Below, in pieces: positions 1-8,785 of a DNA stretch of 64,000 nt. The notes beneath the pieces are model-generated. The model was not told where the DNA came from, ran no database searches, and saw only the letters and a program-made list of their open reading frames with translations. The translations under genes were made by a program, and so were the position numbers. Each line of letters starts with the position of its first letter. The stretch's first letter is position 1. Source of the stretch: UBA1756 sp045132235 (lineage in GTDB: Bacteria > Bacteroidota > Bacteroidia > Bacteroidales > WCHB1-69); NCBI GenBank assembly GCA_045132235.1, contig JBGURX010000038.1, positions 16,729 through 80,728 on the forward strand. Direction: 5' to 3'.

Positions 1-2421
1 CTGTCTGCGCTGGCCTGTCCCTTCCTTTTGTCGGCCAGTGAGGCGGATTTGACGCTTCCGAACTTCAAAGATGTCACCTTTTTCAACGGTGCAGTCACCG
101 GGCAGGCACTCCTGCTCTGGGGTTCCATCATCGTGCTTCTCGGACTATTGTTCGGGTTGTTCCAGGCACTGAGAATCAAGAAACATCCCGTACACCGTGC
201 GATGAAGAGCGTGTCGAACACCATTTACGAGACCTGCAAGACCTACCTGCTGCAGCAGGGCAAGTTCCTGCTCATCCTGTTTGTCATCATCGGGGCAGTC
301 ATTTGCTTCTATTTCGGCGGATTGAACCACATGTCCATCGACCGCATCCTGCTCATCCTGCTGTGGACGATCTTGGGTATCGGCGGTTCCTATGCCGTGG
401 CATGGTTCGGCATCCGCATCAACACATGGGCCAACTGCCGCACCTCCTTTGCTTCATTGGAGGGCAAGCCGTGGCCGGTGGTGAAGCTCCCCCTCCAGTC
501 GGGCATGAGCGTCGGTTTGCTGCTCATCACCATCGAGCTGATTCTGATGCTTGTCATCCTGCTGTTCATCCCCAAAGACAGCGCCGGTGCATGTCTGATC
601 GGTTTTGCTATTGGTGAATCGCTGGGTGCCAGTGCCTTGCGTATTGCCGGTGGTATCTTCACCAAGATTGCCGACATTGGTTCCGACCTGATGAAAGTGA
701 TTTTCAAGATTGGCGAGGATGACCCGCGCAACCCGGGTGTCATTGCCGACTGCACGGGTGACAATGCCGGTGACAGCGTAGGCCCCACCGCCGACGGTTT
801 CGAGACCTATGGTGTGACGGGCGTGGCCCTCATCTCGTTCATCATCCTTGCACTCGCCTCCAGTCCCGAGCTGCAGGCTCTTCTGATTGTCTGGATTTTC
901 GCCATGCGTATCCTCATGGTGTTCACCTCCGTTTTCTCCTACGGTATCAACCAGTGGATTTCCGCTGCCAAATACAAGAAAGCCAGCAACTTCAACTTTG
1001 AAGCCCCGCTCACCTCTTTGGTATGGATCACCTCCATCATCTCCATCATTGTGACGTATGCCATCAGCTATCTGCTGCTCAACAACTACCAGATTGCGGC
1101 CACAGACTCTCTGATTGGCGGTTTGCAGCCTGACCCGAGCATGTGGTGGCGTTTGGCCTCCATCATCAGTTTGGGTACGCTGGCGGCGGCCATCATTCCC
1201 GAGCTCACCAAGGCATTCACCAGTTCCAACTCCCGCCACGTGCAGGAGGTAGTGACAGCCTCGCGCGAGGGCGGTTCCTCTCTCACCATCCTTTCCGGTA
1301 TGGTAGCCGGCAACTTCAGTGCCTTCTGGAAAGGCCTTGTGATGATGGGCCTGATGTTTGTCGCTTTCATGGTTTCCTGCAGCGGTCTCAACATCTTCGG
1401 CGACTACTCCGCCATCTTCGCCTTCGGCCTTGTGGCCTTCGGTTTCCTCGGCATGGGTCCCGTGACCATCGCGGTGGACAGCTACGGACCGGTAACCGAC
1501 AATGCACAGTCGGTGTTCGAGCTTTCGCAGATTGAAAGCATCCCCGCCATCAAGTCCGACATCGAGAAAGAGTACGGCTTTGTACCGAACTTTGAGAAGG
1601 GCAAGTACTTCTTGGAGGCCAACGACGGAGCCGGTAACACCTTCAAGGCCACGGCCAAGCCCGTGCTCATCGGCACGGCAGTGGTCGGTGCCACCACCAT
1701 GATTTTCGCCATCATCCTGATGCTCAAGAAAGCAGGTCTGCTGGACCTCAGTCTGACGAACGCTCCGGTCATCCTCGGTTTCATCACCGGCGGTGCGGTC
1801 ATCTACTGGTTCAGCGGTGCCTCCATGCAGGCCGTCACCACGGGTGCCTACCGTGCAGTGGAGTTCATCAAGCAGAACCTCAATCTCGACAAGAGCGAGG
1901 CCGACATCGAGGATTCAAAGACCGTGGTGAGAATCTGCACCCGCTATGCACAGCAGGGCATGTGGAACATCTTCGCCGTGATTTTCTGCCTCACCTTGGC
2001 TTTCGCCTTCTTCGACCCCAACTTCTTCGTTTCCTACCTCATCTCACTGGCTGTGTTCGGTCTGTTCCAAGCCATCTACATGGCCAATGCCGGTGGTGCG
2101 TGGGATAACGCCAAGAAGGTAGTGGAAGTGGACTTGCAGGAGAAAAACACTGATCTGCACGCCGCCACGGTGGTGGGCGACACGGTGGGTGACCCCTATA
2201 AGGACACCTCTTCCGTGGCCATGAACCCCATCATCAAGTTCTCCACGCTGTTCGGCATGCTGGCCGCGGAAATCGCCGTGGTGATGAAGCTGGCCGCCCA
2301 GAATGGTGACGCGACCGACTACACTCCCTACATCGGCGCTGCATTCCTCGTGGTGGGTTTAGTGTTTGTGTATCGTTCCTTCTACGGCATGAGAATCAAA
2401 ACCGAGAAAAAGAAAAAATAG
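1..2421 (+). CDS. hppA: Membrane-bound (ion-translocating) pyrophosphatase, 5' end outside window
   Basis: Integral inner-membrane pump that couples hydrolysis of pyrophosphate to export of H+ and/or Na+. The frame is open from base 1 and already encodes a hydrophobic stretch, so the TTG at 28 is probably internal and the true start lies upstream. About 15-16 hydrophobic segments span the protein. Counting from the TTG, the substrate site appears as DDPRNPGVIAD (residues 231-241) followed by TGDNAGDS and a GPTADGFETYG stretch. The latter departs from the usual GDCAGMAADLFESY form, suggesting a divergent subfamily. The position that separates K+-dependent (Ala) from K+-independent (Lys) enzymes reads GNTFKAT, with Lys540, so K+ independence is inferred. 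At about 800 residues it is longer than typical 670-760 residue members. The next gene starts 44 bases downstream. Confidence 0.93.
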   Translation: MSALACPFLLSASEADLTLPNFKDVTFFNGAVTGQALLLWGSIIVLLGLLFGLFQALRIKKHPVHRAMKSVSNTIYETCKTYLLQQGKFLLILFVIIGAVICFYFGGLNHMSIDRILLILLWTILGIGGSYAVAWFGIRINTWANCRTSFASLEGKPWPVVKLPLQSGMSVGLLLITIELILMLVILLFIPKDSAGACLIGFAIGESLGASALRIAGGIFTKIADIGSDLMKVIFKIGEDDPRNPGVIADCTGDNAGDSVGPTADGFETYGVTGVALISFIILALASSPELQALLIVWIFAMRILMVFTSVFSYGINQWISAAKYKKASNFNFEAPLTSLVWITSIISIIVTYAISYLLLNNYQIAATDSLIGGLQPDPSMWWRLASIISLGTLAAAIIPELTKAFTSSNSRHVQEVVTASREGGSSLTILSGMVAGNFSAFWKGLVMMGLMFVAFMVSCSGLNIFGDYSAIFAFGLVAFGFLGMGPVTIAVDSYGPVTDNAQSVFELSQIESIPAIKSDIEKEYGFVPNFEKGKYFLEANDGAGNTFKATAKPVLIGTAVVGATTMIFAIILMLKKAGLLDLSLTNAPVILGFITGGAVIYWFSGASMQAVTTGAYRAVEFIKQNLNLDKSEADIEDSKTVVRICTRYAQQGMWNIFAVIFCLTLAFAFFDPNFFVSYLISLAVFGLFQAIYMANAGGAWDNAKKVVEVDLQEKNTDLHAATVVGDTVGDPYKDTSSVAMNPIIKFSTLFGMLAAEIAVVMKLAAQNGDATDYTPYIGAAFLVVGLVFVYRSFYGMRIKTEKKKK

Positions 2422-2465
2422 TCTGACGGCTATACATATTTATTATTCATTTAATAAGCAAAAAA

Positions 2466-3611
2466 ATGAAGCGAATCCTTCCGTTCCTTCTTGTCGCCCT
2501 TGCAGCGACCTTCCTTACCGCATGCAGCAACAGCAAAGCCAAAAACGACGAAGCCATCAAGGTGGCCGACGACGAGGTGATTGTCTATTTCTGCAAAGAC
2601 ATCACCCCCGAGAACATTCTGAAGCTGTACGAGGCTTTGGGCGTGAAGCATGAGGGCAAGATCGGCCTGAAGGTGCACTTTGGGGAGGATGGCAACCAGA
2701 ACTTCCTGAACCCCGAACTGTTGCGCCCGCTGGTGAAAAAGACGAACGCCACTTTTGTGGAGACCAACGTGCTGTATGTCAGCAAGCGCCGTTTCACCGA
2801 CCAGCACATCGCCTTGGCCAAGGAGCACGGCTTCACCTTCGCACCCATCGACATATTGGATGCGGACGGGGAGATTGAATACGATGCCAAGGGGCTGAAG
2901 CATTTCGACAAGATCAAGACGGGAAGTCATTTCGCCAATTACGATGCCTACATCATCTATTCGCACTTCAAAGGTCACGGTTCGGCCGGTTTCGGCGGGG
3001 CCATCAAGAACGTGTCGATGGGGTTCGCCTCGCCGGGCGGCAAAATGGCCATGCATGCCTCGAACGTGCCGGCGGTCAGGAACGGCCACAAATGCGTGCA
3101 CTGCAACCGCTGTGTGCAGCAGTGTCCGGCCAACGCCATCGTGCTCACCGAAGGCGGTCCTGTGATCGACAGCAGCAAGTGCCTTGGCTGCGCCAAGTGC
3201 ATCGCGGAATGCGGCTTCGGCATCTTCAGTCCCGACAAATTCAGTTCGGGAGAGGAATTCCTCGAGAAGCTGGTGGAATATGCGAAGGTGTTTGTGGAGC
3301 AGAAGCCGATGGTGTTCATCAACGTGATGGACAACATCTCAAAGACGTGCGACTGCTCTGCGAAGGCCCCGAAGCCCTTCATGGACAAAATCGGGGCGGT
3401 GGCTTCTACCGACATTGTGGCTGTAGATATGGTCTGCCACGAGCTGTGTGCCAAGAAACAGCACACCGAAGATGCCTTCAAGGATGTGAACGACGTGAGC
3501 GGACTCGGGCAGTGCGAATACGCTGCCAAATTAGGCATGGGCAAGACAAAATACGTGCTGGTGGATGTCACCACCGGCAAGCGCATCACCCTGGAGGAAG
3601 CGTTGAAATAG
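2466..3611 (+). CDS. DUF362 protein with 2x[4Fe-4S] ferredoxin domain, predicted lipoprotein
   Basis: The first 20 residues form a lipoprotein signal ending in LTAC (lipid Cys20), so the protein is predicted to be exported and membrane-anchored. Residues about 30-200 match the DUF362 family. Two complete ferredoxin-type Cys motifs follow: Cys210, 213, 216, 220 and Cys239, 242, 245, 249, each of the CxxCxxC...C kind expected to bind a [4Fe-4S] cluster. A further Cys-rich stretch (CDCSAK) lies near residue 300. The family is redox-related but has no firmly established reaction. A cluster-binding protein behind a lipoprotein signal is odd, because iron-sulfur clusters are normally built in the cytosol; either the folded holoprotein is exported or the lipobox is misleading. 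It ends 21 bases before the recF start, so the two may be co-transcribed. Confidence 0.85.
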   Translation: MKRILPFLLVALAATFLTACSNSKAKNDEAIKVADDEVIVYFCKDITPENILKLYEALGVKHEGKIGLKVHFGEDGNQNFLNPELLRPLVKKTNATFVETNVLYVSKRRFTDQHIALAKEHGFTFAPIDILDADGEIEYDAKGLKHFDKIKTGSHFANYDAYIIYSHFKGHGSAGFGGAIKNVSMGFASPGGKMAMHASNVPAVRNGHKCVHCNRCVQQCPANAIVLTEGGPVIDSSKCLGCAKCIAECGFGIFSPDKFSSGEEFLEKLVEYAKVFVEQKPMVFINVMDNISKTCDCSAKAPKPFMDKIGAVASTDIVAVDMVCHELCAKKQHTEDAFKDVNDVSGLGQCEYAAKLGMGKTKYVLVDVTTGKRITLEEALK

Positions 3612-3632
3612 AGCTTGAGGAGGCAGACCGGC

Positions 3633-4736
3633 ATGTACCTTCACTCCATTCAGATCACCAACTTCAAGAACTACGAACAGGCGGATTTCACCTTTTCGGA
3701 GAATGTGAATGCGGTGGTGGGCGACAACGGGTCGGGCAAGACCAACCTGCTGGATGCCATCCACTACTTATCGTTTTGCAAGAGTTACTTCTCGGCACAG
3801 GACCAGCAGTCGGTGCGGTTTGACACCGATTTTTTCGCGATACACGGAGAGTTTGTCGGGCAGCAGGACGAGCGCACGCGGCGGGTGAGCTGCATCTACA
3901 AGGCGGGCGGTCGCAAGGTGATGAAGCTGAACCAGAAGGAGTATGAGCGGCTGAGCGAGCACATCGGGGCATTCCCCTCCATCATGGTGGCGCCGGTGGA
4001 CAGCAACCTGATCCACGAGGGCAGCGAGTTGCGCCGCAAGTTCTTCGACATGATCATCTCGCAGTTCGACAAGGAGTACCTGCAGTCGCTGATTGCATAC
4101 CAGAAGTTGCTGGCGCAACGCAACTCGCTGCTGAAACAGATGTTCGAGCAGGGGCACTACGATCGTTCGCTGGTGCAGATTTACGACCTGCAGATGGCAC
4201 CGCTGGCGCAGTCGGTGCATGAGCGGAGAGGGGCTTTTCTTTCTGATATACAGCCTATTTTCCAAAAGCATTACGAGTTTCTGGCCGACAGTCGCGAAGA
4301 GGTGGGCATTGCTTACCAGTCGGCGCTGCACGAGGCGACGATGGAGGAGTTGCTGCGCAGGAACGAGCAGGCGGATTTCAGAAGCGGTTTCACCTGCGCG
4401 GGGGTGCACAAAGACGACTACGAATTCGTGATGAACGGAAAAAATGTCCGAAAGTACAGTTCGCAGGGGCAGCAGAAAACCTTCCTATTGGCACTGAAAC
4501 TCACGCAGTTTGACTATATTTTCGAGAAAAAAAAGGTAAAACCCATCCTTTTATTAGACGATATTTTCGACAAACTAGACGAGAAACGCATTCAAAAACT
4601 TTTGTATTTAGTTGGGAATGAACACTTTGGACAAGTATTTCTTTCCGATACCGACCCCAAGAGAGTGGAGCGGATTTTGACGGCTCACGACATCAGTCAC
4701 AAGATTTTCACCATCACCAGCCATCCTTCAGTTTAA
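3633..4736 (+). CDS. recF: DNA replication/repair protein RecF
   Basis: SMC-like ATPase that loads RecA at single-strand gaps together with RecO and RecR. The ATG at 3633 is chosen because MYLHSIQITNFKNY is the standard RecF beginning and a strong ribosome site (GAGGAGG, 3617-3623) sits 9 bases upstream; an in-frame TTG at 3615 precedes that site. Walker A is GDNGSGKT at residues 30-37. The ABC signature YSSQGQQKT begins near residue 275, and Walker B is LLLDDIFD with Asp309 and Asp310. The length of 367 residues is normal. It lies upstream of the acpP-fabF-rnc group rather than next to dnaN, as is common outside Gammaproteobacteria. Confidence 0.96.
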   Translation: MYLHSIQITNFKNYEQADFTFSENVNAVVGDNGSGKTNLLDAIHYLSFCKSYFSAQDQQSVRFDTDFFAIHGEFVGQQDERTRRVSCIYKAGGRKVMKLNQKEYERLSEHIGAFPSIMVAPVDSNLIHEGSELRRKFFDMIISQFDKEYLQSLIAYQKLLAQRNSLLKQMFEQGHYDRSLVQIYDLQMAPLAQSVHERRGAFLSDIQPIFQKHYEFLADSREEVGIAYQSALHEATMEELLRRNEQADFRSGFTCAGVHKDDYEFVMNGKNVRKYSSQGQQKTFLLALKLTQFDYIFEKKKVKPILLLDDIFDKLDEKRIQKLLYLVGNEHFGQVFLSDTDPKRVERILTAHDISHKIFTITSHPSV

Positions 4737-4828
4737 TTTTGTAAAAAATAAATCATTGTCTATCAATTTTATAAGAATTATAACAGAAAAATATGAAAGA
4801 CGATGATTCCCCAATCAAAAAAAAGTAG

Positions 4829-4836
4829 TACTTTTG
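4829..4836 (+). promoter_or_regulatory. Bacteroidota -7 box of acpP
   Basis: TACTTTTG matches the TAnnTTTG consensus of the primary sigma factor in this phylum, 24 bases before the acpP ATG in an AT-rich gap. No convincing -33 TTTG was seen. Confidence 0.65.
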
Positions 4837-4860
4837 CACAAATTTTTAAAGTGAATTACA

Positions 4861-5097
4861 ATGGAAGAATTGATCGAAGAAGTAAAAGAAATCATCGCAG
4901 AGAAATTAAGCGTTGACAAAGAAGACATCACCTTGGAGAAGAGTTTCACCGCTGACCTTGGTGCTGATTCGCTTGACACTGTCGAATTGATTATGGAATT
5001 CGAGAAGAAGTTCAACATCACGATTCCTGATGAAGTGAGCGAAACGATTCACACGGTTGGCGACGCTGTAGAATACATCAAGAATAACCGCAAATAA
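4861..5097 (+). CDS. acpP: Acyl carrier protein
   Basis: Cytosolic carrier of growing acyl chains in type II fatty-acid synthesis. The 78-residue acidic protein carries the GADSLDTVEL motif, whose Ser37 is the attachment site for 4'-phosphopantetheine. The length and the helix II sequence (LDTVELIMEFEKKF) are typical. fabF starts 17 bases after its stop, and the gene has its own promoter-like box, so acpP-fabF-rnc is probably one transcript. AcpP would also serve FabD encoded at 16723. Confidence 0.98.
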   Translation: MEELIEEVKEIIAEKLSVDKEDITLEKSFTADLGADSLDTVELIMEFEKKFNITIPDEVSETIHTVGDAVEYIKNNRK

Positions 5098-5114
5098 CAC
5101 TTTCCCCTCATCGT

Positions 5115-6359
5115 ATGGAATTGCGACGAGTTGTTGTTACCGGTATCGGAGCTCTGACACCGATTGGTAATAATGTTGCCGAATATTGGGGCGGTCTCCT
5201 TACCGGGAGAAACGGTGTCAATTACATCACGCACTTTGACGCGAGCGGGTACAAGACCACTTTTGCCTGCGAGTTGAAGGGTTTTGACATGTCGAAATAC
5301 ATGGACCCGCGTGAGGCCCGCAAGATGGACAACTGTTCCCTCTATGCGATTGCCGCCTCAGTGGAGGCCATGACGGATGCAGGGCTTGCACCCGGAACCT
5401 ACAATCCCGACCGTGCGGGAGCCATCATCGGCACTGGCATCGGCGGGGTGACCACCAGTTCGTACGAGATCTTCGACGAGGCCGCACGGGGTGGAGTTCC
5501 GAAGTACAGCCCGTTTTTCATTCTCCGTTCGTTAAGCAACATGATTGCCGGCAACCTCTCGCTCCGCTTCGGACTAAGGGGGCCGGCCTACATCGTTTCC
5601 GCTGCCTGCACATCGGCGGCGGTGGCGTTGTGGAATGCCTGCAATTTCATCCGGTCGGGACAGTGCGACCTGATTCTCACGGGCGGCACGGAGGCCGGCA
5701 TTGCGCCGGTGGGCATCGGCGGCTTCAACAGCATGCGTGCCCTCTCCACCCGCAACGACGACATCCGCACCGCATCACGCCCCTTTTCCATCGGGCGCGA
5801 CGGTTTCGTGATGGGAGAAGGATCCGGCATCCTGATACTGGAGGAGTATGAACACGCGGTCAAGCGCGGCGCCAAGATATACGCCGAAGTGGCCGGCATC
5901 GGACTCACCTCCGACGCCTACCACTCGACCCATCCGCGTCCGGACGGCGCCGGTGCCCGTCTGGCCATGAAACTCGCCTTGCAGGAAGGCCGTATCGCCC
6001 CGGAAGATGTGAAACACATCAACACGCACGGCACCTCCACCCCGCTGGGCGACAGCGCCGAATGCCGCGCCATACAGGACCTTTTCGGCACGCATGCCAA
6101 AGACATTCTCTTCAACTCCACCAAGTCAATGACCGGTCACCTGATGGGTGCCGGCACCGCCATCGAGAGTATCGCCACCATTATGGAGCTCCAGAACGGC
6201 GTGGTGCACCCCACCATCAACTTCATGGGACGCGATCCCGAGTTGCCCGACTGGAACTTCTGCATCTACGGTCCAGAGGAATGTAAAACCGACTATGCCT
6301 TGTGTAACGCCTTCGGATTTGGCGGACACAACGCAGCCATTCTTTACAAGAAAATATAA
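5115..6359 (+). CDS. fabF: Beta-ketoacyl-ACP synthase II
   Basis: Condensing enzyme that elongates acyl-ACP with malonyl-ACP, releasing CO2. The thiolase-fold catalytic set is complete: Cys165 in AACTSA, His305 in NTHGTSTPLGD, Lys337 and His342 in STKSMTGH. The glycine-rich end NAFGFGGHN is also present. The length of 414 residues and the N-terminus RRVVVTGIGALTPIG are standard for FabF. It sits between acpP and rnc, an arrangement seen in many Bacteroidota, and rnc follows 11 bases later. Confidence 0.97.
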   Translation: MELRRVVVTGIGALTPIGNNVAEYWGGLLTGRNGVNYITHFDASGYKTTFACELKGFDMSKYMDPREARKMDNCSLYAIAASVEAMTDAGLAPGTYNPDRAGAIIGTGIGGVTTSSYEIFDEAARGGVPKYSPFFILRSLSNMIAGNLSLRFGLRGPAYIVSAACTSAAVALWNACNFIRSGQCDLILTGGTEAGIAPVGIGGFNSMRALSTRNDDIRTASRPFSIGRDGFVMGEGSGILILEEYEHAVKRGAKIYAEVAGIGLTSDAYHSTHPRPDGAGARLAMKLALQEGRIAPEDVKHINTHGTSTPLGDSAECRAIQDLFGTHAKDILFNSTKSMTGHLMGAGTAIESIATIMELQNGVVHPTINFMGRDPELPDWNFCIYGPEECKTDYALCNAFGFGGHNAAILYKKI

Positions 6360-6370
6360 AAACCAGCGTT

Positions 6371-7096
6371 TTGTTCAGCATAGGCAAACCCACCGATCCA
6401 CACGCGAAGGAGATTGCAAAGTTTCTCCGCAACGTCATCGGCATACGCCCCGGCAACCTTGAGATTTACCTCACCGCGCTGACCCACCGTTCGGCATCGA
6501 GCAACGTGATGGAGGGGCATAACCTGAACAACGAACGCCTTGAATATCTGGGAGATGCCGTGTTGGATGCCATCATGGCAGAATTCCTTTTCAAAAAATA
6601 TCCTTTGAAATTTGAAGGCGAGCTCACCGAGATGCGCTCCAAATTGGTGAGCCGCGAGCGGCTGGGACAGTTGTCGCGCAAGATGCACCTCAACGAGCTC
6701 ATCACCATCAACCCCAACGCCCATGCCAAGTCGGCGGGCGGCGACGCCTTCGAAGCCCTCGTGGGCGCGCTCTTTTTGGACAAAGGGTACGAAAAGACCA
6801 AGCAGATTGTGCTCAAGAAAATCTTCGAAAGCAACTACAATCTGGACGAGATTGTGAAGGAGGATATCAACTTCAAGAGCAAGATCATCAACTGGGCACA
6901 GCACAACCACAAGAAGGTGGTCTTCGACCATGAGATTGTGGAACAGCGTCGCAACTCGCGGCTCTATCGCGTAAAACTCACCCTCGACGGGCAGCCCTGC
7001 GCCGAAGGGCTGGAGTACACCATCAAGAAGGCCGAACAGATTGCCGCCCAGCGGGCTTGCGACAAGATTTTCCCCAAAGAAGAAGAGGAAAAATAA
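6371..7096 (+). CDS. rnc: Ribonuclease III
   Basis: Double-strand-specific endoribonuclease used in rRNA and mRNA maturation. The signature NERLEYLGDAVL is at residues 54-65, with acidic residues Glu58 and Asp62; the second pair is Asp125 and Glu128 in GDAFEALVGAL. A double-stranded RNA-binding domain occupies about residues 165-235. The only plausible start is the TTG at 6371, because the next in-frame ATG falls after the conserved LTHRSAS element. A rare start codon 11 bases after fabF may keep its level low. The lipoprotein gene at 7109 begins 12 bases after the stop. Confidence 0.96.
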   Translation: MFSIGKPTDPHAKEIAKFLRNVIGIRPGNLEIYLTALTHRSASSNVMEGHNLNNERLEYLGDAVLDAIMAEFLFKKYPLKFEGELTEMRSKLVSRERLGQLSRKMHLNELITINPNAHAKSAGGDAFEALVGALFLDKGYEKTKQIVLKKIFESNYNLDEIVKEDINFKSKIINWAQHNHKKVVFDHEIVEQRRNSRLYRVKLTLDGQPCAEGLEYTIKKAEQIAAQRACDKIFPKEEEEK

Positions 7097-7108
7097 CTTT
7101 CACCCACC

Positions 7109-8692
7109 ATGATACAAATCCGTCCTTTCTGTATCGTCCTTATCGTCACCCTTATATCTTTTTTGACAGGATGCCGGCACAAGCCTGACGACAAGAAAGA
7201 GGAAACGGTCAAGGGAAACACAGAAAAAACAGCGGCACTTGCTCCCCTACCCGACACCATTTACTCCTCTGTGGAGGCTTTGGAATACACGATTACCGTG
7301 TTTGACTCGCTGACCGACGGGCATTTGGCTTGGATGGAGGACCCCTACACCGAAGCGCCCGGCGTGTTCACCTTCCGCGGCAACCATCAGCGCAATGCCG
7401 ACTTCCACGGCACTGTGAAGGGCAGGCCCGACACGGTGGTCATCGACTGGGTGTTCCGCACCGGCTTCGACGAGCGGGTCACCAGCTTCGGCAGCTGGGG
7501 CGGCGGCACCGGATGGACCGGACAGCCGCTGTATGTGGAGTGGCCCGACAGCTGCATGGAGCGGTTCCGCAAAGAGAGTACGGCACTCACCAAACACTTT
7601 GACAAACAAGAGATTATCATCGGTTCATTGGATGCACACCTTTATTTCATCAACTTCCAGACCGGCGACTCGTCGCGGCGCAGCTTTTACGTAGGCAACA
7701 CCATCAAAGGCACGCCCTCGCTGGACCCCGACCTGAACGGCAACCTGTACGTGGGACAGGGAATCCCGTGCGTGCAGCCCTTCGGCGCGCTGACCTTCAA
7801 CCTGTTCAGCCACCGGCGGACACAGATGTTCGGACGCGACGGGCGGGCACAGCGGCATTGGCACGCCTACGACTCCTCCCCCATCCGCGTCGGCCAGTTT
7901 CTGTTCCGGCTGGGCGAGAACGGCACCGTTTACAAGTTCCTCTGCACCGGCGACACGCTGAAACTGCACTCCACGCTGCGCTACCATGCCAAAGGCCGCG
8001 GGGCGGCGGGCATCGAATCGTCGATGGCGGTGTATCGCAACTACGGCTATTTCTCTGACAACCATGGCAATATCGTCTGCATCAACCTCAACAACCTGCA
8101 GCCTGTATGGCACTACTTCAACCACGACGACAGCGATGGCACACCCGTTCTGGAAGTGGAAGATGGAATTCCCTATCTCTATACCGGCTGCGAGATTGAC
8201 AAACAGCAGACCGGCTACGGTTATCTTACCAAGCTGAATGCCCTCAACGGCGAGGAGGTGTGGTCAACGGCCGTGGAGGGCTGCAAAGCCACCTTCAACG
8301 GCAAGCACTTCGACGGCGGTTTCTATGCCACGCCGCTGTTGGGACAAGGAAACTGTAAACATTTGATATTCGCCAACTTCGTGCGCAACACTCCGCCAAT
8401 GTCGGGAGATTTCATGGCCTTCAACAAGCAGACAGGCGAAGTGATTTACCGCATTCCACTTCGATACTACGCATGGTCGTCGCCCGTCGCCTTGTACAAT
8501 GAGAACAACGAGATGTTCATCTTCACCGGCGACACCACGGGATACATCTATCTGATTGACGCCGCGACCGGCGAGGTGATTTTCAAGAAATTAGTGGGCA
8601 ATAATTTCGAGTCATCGCCCGTTGTAATTAATAACCATGTGGTGGTGGGCTCGCGCGGACAGGAGATTTATAAGTTTACGGTGGGGAGGTGA
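7109..8692 (+). CDS. PQQ-like beta-propeller lipoprotein
   Basis: Predicted lipoprotein of 527 residues with a signal ending LTGC (lipid Cys22), so it should be anchored at the periplasmic side of a membrane or displayed outside. After a short charged linker, the sequence shows repeated beta-blade elements of the PQQ/quinoprotein propeller type, for example GSLDAHLYFINFQTG, GEEVWSTAVEG and GYIYLIDAATGEVIF, where a strand ends in Asp/Asn-x-x-x-G. No quinoprotein dehydrogenase active site was recognised. A scaffold or ligand-binding role is therefore more likely than catalysis; the specific function is unknown. It directly follows rnc but has no obvious functional tie to it. Confidence 0.8.
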   Translation: MIQIRPFCIVLIVTLISFLTGCRHKPDDKKEETVKGNTEKTAALAPLPDTIYSSVEALEYTITVFDSLTDGHLAWMEDPYTEAPGVFTFRGNHQRNADFHGTVKGRPDTVVIDWVFRTGFDERVTSFGSWGGGTGWTGQPLYVEWPDSCMERFRKESTALTKHFDKQEIIIGSLDAHLYFINFQTGDSSRRSFYVGNTIKGTPSLDPDLNGNLYVGQGIPCVQPFGALTFNLFSHRRTQMFGRDGRAQRHWHAYDSSPIRVGQFLFRLGENGTVYKFLCTGDTLKLHSTLRYHAKGRGAAGIESSMAVYRNYGYFSDNHGNIVCINLNNLQPVWHYFNHDDSDGTPVLEVEDGIPYLYTGCEIDKQQTGYGYLTKLNALNGEEVWSTAVEGCKATFNGKHFDGGFYATPLLGQGNCKHLIFANFVRNTPPMSGDFMAFNKQTGEVIYRIPLRYYAWSSPVALYNENNEMFIFTGDTTGYIYLIDAATGEVIFKKLVGNNFESSPVVINNHVVVGSRGQEIYKFTVGR

Positions 8693-8785
8693 AAATTGAA
8701 AGTTGAGAGTTGAGAGTTGAGAGTTGAAAGTTAAGAAGTTAAGAAGTTAAGAAACTAAGAAATTAGGTCATTAAAAAACATAATT
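8693..8785. repeat. Short tandem repeat spacer (GAGTTGA / AGTTAAGA units)
   Basis: The gap before the MuiA-like gene consists largely of degenerate 7-8 base units: GAGTTGA four times, then AGTTAAGA-type units. A similar, shorter tract lies at 10436-10467, on the other side of the same gene. No promoter box was found within it. Confidence 0.75.
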
